51,206 nucleotides of DNA, from IMG/VR virus record IMGVR_UViG_3300036823_000047, positions 1 to 51,206 of that record; one strand, 5' to 3'. The DNA is from a virus. Shown here one piece after another: positions 47,927-51,206 of this stretch. Under the pieces are notes generated by a model. That model saw nothing but the letters and a program-made list of their open reading frames with translations. It was not told the DNA's origin and did no database searches. Position numbers and translations under genes: made by a program. Position 1 is the stretch's first letter, and each line of letters starts with the position of its first letter.

Positions 47927-48042
47927 TGGCTGCTGCAAAGAAAGCCGCTGCGAAGAAGGCAATGCCGCCTGCGTTCATCAAGCAGGCGAAGAAGAGCGCT
48001 GCTACGCCTGTCAAGAAGGCTGCGCCGAAGAAGAAGCGCTAG
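47926..48042 (+). CDS. Lys/Ala-rich 38-residue peptide, histone-tail-like
   Basis: ATG overlaps the stop before it (TAATG). The peptide begins MAAAKKAAAKKAMPPAF and ends TPVKKAAPKKKR, with 13 lysines and arginine in 38 residues. Such composition is typical of histone H1-like DNA-condensing tails. Coupling to the terminase-like gene suggests action on DNA before or during packaging. This is inference. Confidence 0.6.
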   Translation: MAAAKKAAAKKAMPPAFIKQAKKSAATPVKKAAPKKKR

Positions 48043-48048
48043 AAGCCA

Positions 48049-48130
48049 GTTAGACGAGCAAGCTCTCGAAGCCTCACCCTTGTAACACTGGGGCTGGTTT
48101 GCTCGTCTAACCTAGCTTCTAATCGGTCTA
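48049..48130 (+). repeat. 31-base control element B with inverted arm
   Basis: GTTAGACGAGCAA (48049-48061) and TTGCTCGTCTAAC (48099-48111) form a perfect 13-base stem. The right arm continues as CTAGCTTCTAATCGGTCTA, matching elements A and C outside the stem. Confidence 0.7.
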
Positions 48131-48146
48131 GCAAAGCAGCTATAAT
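48117..48146 (+). promoter_or_regulatory. Promoter embedded in control element B
   Basis: TTCTAA, 18-base spacer, TATAAT (48141-48146). The -35 lies inside the conserved TTCTAATCGGTCTA part of element B, so a protein bound there could block or help this promoter. Confidence 0.5.
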
Positions 48147-48240
48147 AAACACGGTATGAGAGCTGATCACCTAAGGACGGTAGGATCCTAACCAGCTCGA
48201 CACGCACATAAGCCACTACGGATCGCCAAGTAACCCCAGG

Positions 48241-48281
48241 CGTGTGGAGTCTTGAAGAGCTGCTCTAGGAGGTAGTTAAAC
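48241..48281 (+). repeat. Control repeat 6: CGTGTGGAG ... GTTAAAC
   Basis: CGTGTGGAG at 48241 and GTTAAAC at 48275, distance 34, just before the ribosome site of the gene at 48302. No inverted CTCCACACG partner is seen here, but CACGGG follows GTTAAAC. Confidence 0.6.
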
Positions 48282-48301
48282 ACGGGTAGGAGTGGCCGGC
48301 A

Positions 48302-48487
48302 GTGACAATCGAACAGTACAAGATGAGGTTCATAACTGCGGTGTTGGGGGTATGGGCGATTGTCGTAGGAGCTTCCCTATTCGTGTACCTGTTCAGGGCA
48401 GGCGAGCAACCGCAGGCCTGGCTCCTAGGCATTCCGACGGGCACGTGGTTGGCGGTCTTTCCTCCGTTACCCAAACCGAAAGAGTGA
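48302..48487 (+). CDS. Small membrane protein
   Basis: 61 residues, GTG start (ATG at 48323 is an alternative) with TAGGAG upstream. One clear span (ITAVLGVWAIVVGASLFVYL) and a second hydrophobic stretch (WLLGIPTGTWLAVF). Directly downstream of control repeat 6. It could be part of the lysis system or act against superinfection. Confidence 0.5.
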   Translation: MTIEQYKMRFITAVLGVWAIVVGASLFVYLFRAGEQPQAWLLGIPTGTWLAVFPPLPKPKE

Positions 48488-48489
48488 CT

Positions 48490-48660
48490 ATGACGTACAC
48501 AGAGCAAGCGTTACTGTGGATAGGGACTACAGGAGTCGCTGGATACGCCGTAGGTGCGTCCGCCGAGTTGATCAGGAGGAAGCGTGGACGGAGCAAAAAG
48601 GATCGCGCTATGGCTGCTGGTCGCCGTGCTATCAGTAGCTACCCTAGTTCTGTACGTTGA
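48490..48660 (+). CDS. Small membrane protein
   Basis: 56 residues. One span (ALLWIGTTGVAGYAVGASAE) followed by a strongly basic tail (RRKRGRSKKDRAMAAGRR), so the C-terminus should face the cytoplasm. Overlaps the next gene by 77 bases in another frame. Confidence 0.5.
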   Translation: MTYTEQALLWIGTTGVAGYAVGASAELIRRKRGRSKKDRAMAAGRRAISSYPSSVR

Positions 48661-48907
48661 CAACTTCCGCACTAAGGACTGTTTGTCGGGGTATATGACA
48701 AGGGATGCTGCAGCTACCAAGGCACGGTCTGATGTGGCAGATACAGAGCGGACGTTCTTCAAGGGCACGTTGTTGACGTTAACGAATCCTGGATCTACGC
48801 CAGTAGCACGTTCGGAAGCGATCAAGGCATACATCGACCTTCTGGACAAGGACGACCAGATTCGGAAGGCCAATCCTCCGCAGCCTGTTCCGACGGAGTG
48901 CAACTAA
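48584..48907 (+). CDS. Membrane-anchored exported protein
   Basis: 107 residues, GTG start with AGGAGGAAGC upstream. N-terminal span (IALWLLVAVLSVATLVLYV) and an extracytoplasmic domain with two cysteines and an acidic helix (YIDLLDKDDQIRKANPP). It precedes the large terminase by nine bases. The three consecutive membrane genes may work together in lysis or superinfection control. Confidence 0.55.
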   Translation: MDGAKRIALWLLVAVLSVATLVLYVDNFRTKDCLSGYMTRDAAATKARSDVADTERTFFKGTLLTLTNPGSTPVARSEAIKAYIDLLDKDDQIRKANPPQPVPTECN

Positions 48908-48916
48908 GGAGGAGTA

Positions 48917-50353
48917 ATGGTACAGGCCGTAGACAAGCACAAGTTCTTCGCCCACGTGGGATATGAGCCACACCAGAAGCAGTGGCTGTTCCACGATAGC
49001 ACTGCCCGCTTCCGTGCTCCTGTCTGCGGTCGACGGTTCGGTAAGTCTCGGATGAGTGCCATGGATGAGGCACCTGGTCTGATGATCCCCAAGCGACGTG
49101 GTTGGATCGTTGGTCCTACGTATGACTTGGCGGAGAAGGAGTTCCGAGTCCTTTGGGATCTGTTCATCCTGGATCTCGAGTTCGGACGTAACAAGCGCGT
49201 CAAGAAAGCGTACAACAAGCGCTCTGGTGACATGTACATCGAATTCCCGTGGGGTACTCGTGTTGAATGTCGCTCTGCAGATCACCCTGAGAACCTGGTT
49301 GGTGAGAAGCTCGACTTTGCAATCATGTCCGAGGCTGCGAAGCATAAGAAGGATACCTGGGAGCGATTCATTCGGCCTGCTCTTGCTGACAAGCGGGGCA
49401 ATGCTACATTCCCTACAACTCCTGAAGGCTTCAACTGGCTTCACGGTATTTGGCAGCTGGGCCGTGATCCGGACTTCCCAGAGTACGAATCTTGGCAGTT
49501 TCCATCGTGGGACAATCCATACGTTTACCCTGCTGGCCGTCAAGATCCGGAAATCCTCGGCATTGAGCGAACGACTGCTAACGAGTGGTTCCTTCAGGAG
49601 TATGGCGCAGACTTCTCAGCGTTCGTAGGGAAGATCTATGGAGAGTTCCAAGAGTCCACGCATGTTACTGAAGTCAAGTTCAATCCTGCGTGGGATAGCT
49701 ACGTCGGTTATGATCCCGGGTACACCAACCCTTGGGCTTGGGTGTTCTTTCAAGTTGACCCACAGGACAATGTCTATGTGTGGCGAGAGCACTACGCCCC
49801 GTACATGCAGCTCTCTGAGCACATCGCGCACATGCGTAATCTGGAACAGCCAGACGGATATCACCTGGACCTCGCCTTTGGCGATGCAGCGGATCCGGAA
49901 GCATGTGTTTCGATCTCTGAGAACTTCGTCCCGGCGTACGCTGAACCGGAAGCTAAGAAGAATTGGCGTGAGGGTGTCGACCTTGTCAAGAGCTTTCTGA
50001 AGCTGCAGGATGTTTATTCCCCCAGCGGATCGCTTATCGTCGTCGACGAGCACGGGACGCCTCTTAAGCGGCCGAAGCTCTATATCGATCATTCGTGTAA
50101 GAACCTCATCTACGAATTCAATAACTATCGGGCTCCGGATACACGACCGGAGACAAACGTGCGGGAGAAGGCTAAAGCGCACGCTGATCATGCGCTCGAC
50201 GCACTTCGCTATGGACTCATGCATATCGTCAAGCTGGGCTGCAACTCGCGGCTTGCCGACCTCTACTCTGCCAATGACCTGAGCCTGGAGCGTGACGTAC
50301 TCGCTCCGTCTTCTGACACTGGCGGCTTCTTCAACTGGGACATGGAGTTCTAA
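48917..50353 (+). CDS. Terminase large subunit
   Basis: 478 residues with AAGGAGGAG upstream. DNA-packaging motor ATPase and nuclease. Walker A-like CGRRFGKS at 37-44, adenine-binding HQKQW before it, Walker B LDFAIMSEAA near residue 133 (Ser-Glu in place of the usual Asp-Glu), coupling motif TFPTTPEGF. Nuclease domain begins with VGYDPGYTNPWAWVF and ends with ADHALDALRYGL, supplying the metal-binding acids. It directly precedes the portal. Confidence 0.9.
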   Translation: MVQAVDKHKFFAHVGYEPHQKQWLFHDSTARFRAPVCGRRFGKSRMSAMDEAPGLMIPKRRGWIVGPTYDLAEKEFRVLWDLFILDLEFGRNKRVKKAYNKRSGDMYIEFPWGTRVECRSADHPENLVGEKLDFAIMSEAAKHKKDTWERFIRPALADKRGNATFPTTPEGFNWLHGIWQLGRDPDFPEYESWQFPSWDNPYVYPAGRQDPEILGIERTTANEWFLQEYGADFSAFVGKIYGEFQESTHVTEVKFNPAWDSYVGYDPGYTNPWAWVFFQVDPQDNVYVWREHYAPYMQLSEHIAHMRNLEQPDGYHLDLAFGDAADPEACVSISENFVPAYAEPEAKKNWREGVDLVKSFLKLQDVYSPSGSLIVVDEHGTPLKRPKLYIDHSCKNLIYEFNNYRAPDTRPETNVREKAKAHADHALDALRYGLMHIVKLGCNSRLADLYSANDLSLERDVLAPSSDTGGFFNWDMEF

Positions 50354-51206
50354 ATGAGTGACCAGATGGAGCTCTTCGAGCTTCCCGAAGGCGGAGATCC
50401 GGGTTCGGTCGCTCTGGCTGAGATCCTTGACTCCTATGACCTTATCACCGCAGACAGTGGAGCTAAGCCCTACATTGTGGTGGCAGAGAAGCAGCTCGCC
50501 GAGCCTATCTCAGTGATGTCGGAGATGGGCTACGCCAGTCCTTCCCCCTACACGTCCTGGACGAGGGAAGAGTGGAACCCGAAGCTCCGTGACAAGCAGG
50601 GCATCACCGAGTACTACCGGATGAAGCGTCTCGATGGTATCGTCCGTGGAGCTCTGCGGGTCTTCAAGACGCCTGTGCTGTCCGCTCACTGGTTCATGAA
50701 GCCTGGTAGTGACAGTACTCGAGACAAGAACGTCGCAGCGGACATTGAGGATAACCTCAAGTGCAAGATGACCACCTCGTGGGCTCGCACTTTGGATGAC
50801 ATCCTCCTCATGTGTGACTACGGCTACATGGCCTTCGAGAAGGTCTACCAGCTTGAGTCGGATGGAAAAATTAGGCTACGTAAGTTGGCTCCTCGACACC
50901 CGAGTGACATTCAGGAGTTCCTGTACGACCGTAACGGCGGTCCTGATGGCATCCTGATGGAGCCGATGTCGCAGATCGGTCAGGTTGATCCAGACCACAG
51001 CGTTAGTGGTACTGCGATCCCTATTCCGATCTCTCGCCTCGTCATCTTCAGTCTGGAAGCTGAGGCTGGTGACCTGAGTGGTATCTCGATCCTCCGTTCC
51101 GCGTACAAGCACTACCAGTACAAGGACACGCTGTACAAGATCGATGCTATTCAGAAGGAGCGTCACGGCATCGGCGTTCCGGTCATCAAGCTTCCGCCGG
51201 GCTGGA
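50354..51206 (+). CDS. Portal protein, N-terminal part (continues at base 1)
   Basis: ATG immediately after the terminase stop. 284 codons are readable up to the window end; bases 51080-51206 repeat 1-127, so the reading frame continues from position 128 of the window start. The N-terminus is acidic (DQMELFELPEGGDPGSVALA), then EMGYASPSPYTSWTREEWNP and the helical portal core with RAYKH-like region at the junction. Full length 511 residues. It forms the DNA entry ring and binds the terminase encoded before it. Confidence 0.85.
   Translation, partial: MSDQMELFELPEGGDPGSVALAEILDSYDLITADSGAKPYIVVAEKQLAEPISVMSEMGYASPSPYTSWTREEWNPKLRDKQGITEYYRMKRLDGIVRGALRVFKTPVLSAHWFMKPGSDSTRDKNVAADIEDNLKCKMTTSWARTLDDILLMCDYGYMAFEKVYQLESDGKIRLRKLAPRHPSDIQEFLYDRNGGPDGILMEPMSQIGQVDPDHSVSGTAIPIPISRLVIFSLEAEAGDLSGISILRSAYKHYQYKDTLYKIDAIQKERHGIGVPVIKLPPGW
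51080..51206 (+). repeat. Terminal 127-base direct repeat of window start
   Basis: Identical to bases 1-127. It lies inside the portal gene, where real terminal repeats are unlikely. 127 is a common largest k-mer of short-read assemblers, so this is the overlap of a circular contig. Confidence 0.9.

Noticed and set aside
51080-51206. True terminal repeat for DNA packaging
   Set aside because: Length equals a standard assembler k-mer and the repeat lies inside the portal gene.

Overview
The window is a complete or near-complete genome of a tailed bacteriophage with siphovirus-type tail genes (tape measure, tail tube, a frameshifting tail chaperone pair, no sheath seen) that infects a Gram-positive actinobacterium. 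The host inference rests on three things: the tail proteins resemble those of actinobacteriophages, several exported proteins are built for a one-membrane Gram-positive cell, and one surface protein ends in an LAxTG sortase signal of the class E type best known from Streptomyces and relatives. No integrase, excisionase or convincing lysogeny repressor was seen, so a lytic life style is inferred. Bases 1-127 repeat 51080-51206 exactly. The molecule is therefore an unclosed circular assembly of 51,079 unique bases, cut inside the portal gene.

Right end and left third (47,567-51,206 then 1-18,327, plus strand): a candidate small terminase, a tiny Lys/Ala-rich peptide, three small membrane proteins, large terminase and portal lead into a head block. 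That block holds two unknown structural proteins, a LamG-like protein with fifteen LQWRVL repeats, a Mu-type protease/scaffold, a cement protein and the major capsid protein. Neck and tail genes follow: head-tail connectors, tail tube, chaperone with a G GGA AAC slip site, a 1148-residue tape measure, Dit-like protein, minor tail proteins and an M15-like peptidase. A two-span holin candidate closes the block at a bidirectional terminator (18,335-18,390).

Middle (18,398-31,696, minus strand): a replication, recombination and DNA-modification block. It encodes a RuvC-like resolvase, a UDG-DNA polymerase I fusion, a primase/helicase, a Sak4-like ATPase with its SSB partner and a RecB/Cas4-like nuclease. 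Among these lie FolE, QueD, QueE and QueC, which make preQ0 from GTP, and a DpdA-like transglycosylase that would insert it into DNA. No QueF or amidotransferase was found, so the predicted modified base is preQ0 itself. A secreted small protein resembling family I36 protease inhibitors sits inside this operon.

Right-centre (31,775-47,377, minus strand): about forty mostly small unknown genes in tightly overlapping operons. Recognisable ones are a SNF2-type helicase, HTH proteins, lipoproteins, small membrane peptides and the LAxTG surface protein. Three tRNA-like structures lie at 40.6-41.9 kb. An AT-rich noncoding stretch at 46.26-46.73 kb is the best place to look for the early control region or origin.

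Two families of intergenic repeats are the most unusual structure: (1) CGTGTGGAG followed 23-34 bases later by GTTAAAC or GTTTAAC, often with a distant inverted copy that would make a long stem; (2) a 31-base element with the core TCTAACCTA-N4-CTA-N3-GGTCTA, twice paired with an inverted GTTAGACG arm. They occur in otherwise unrelated intergenic gaps and look like a phage-wide control system.
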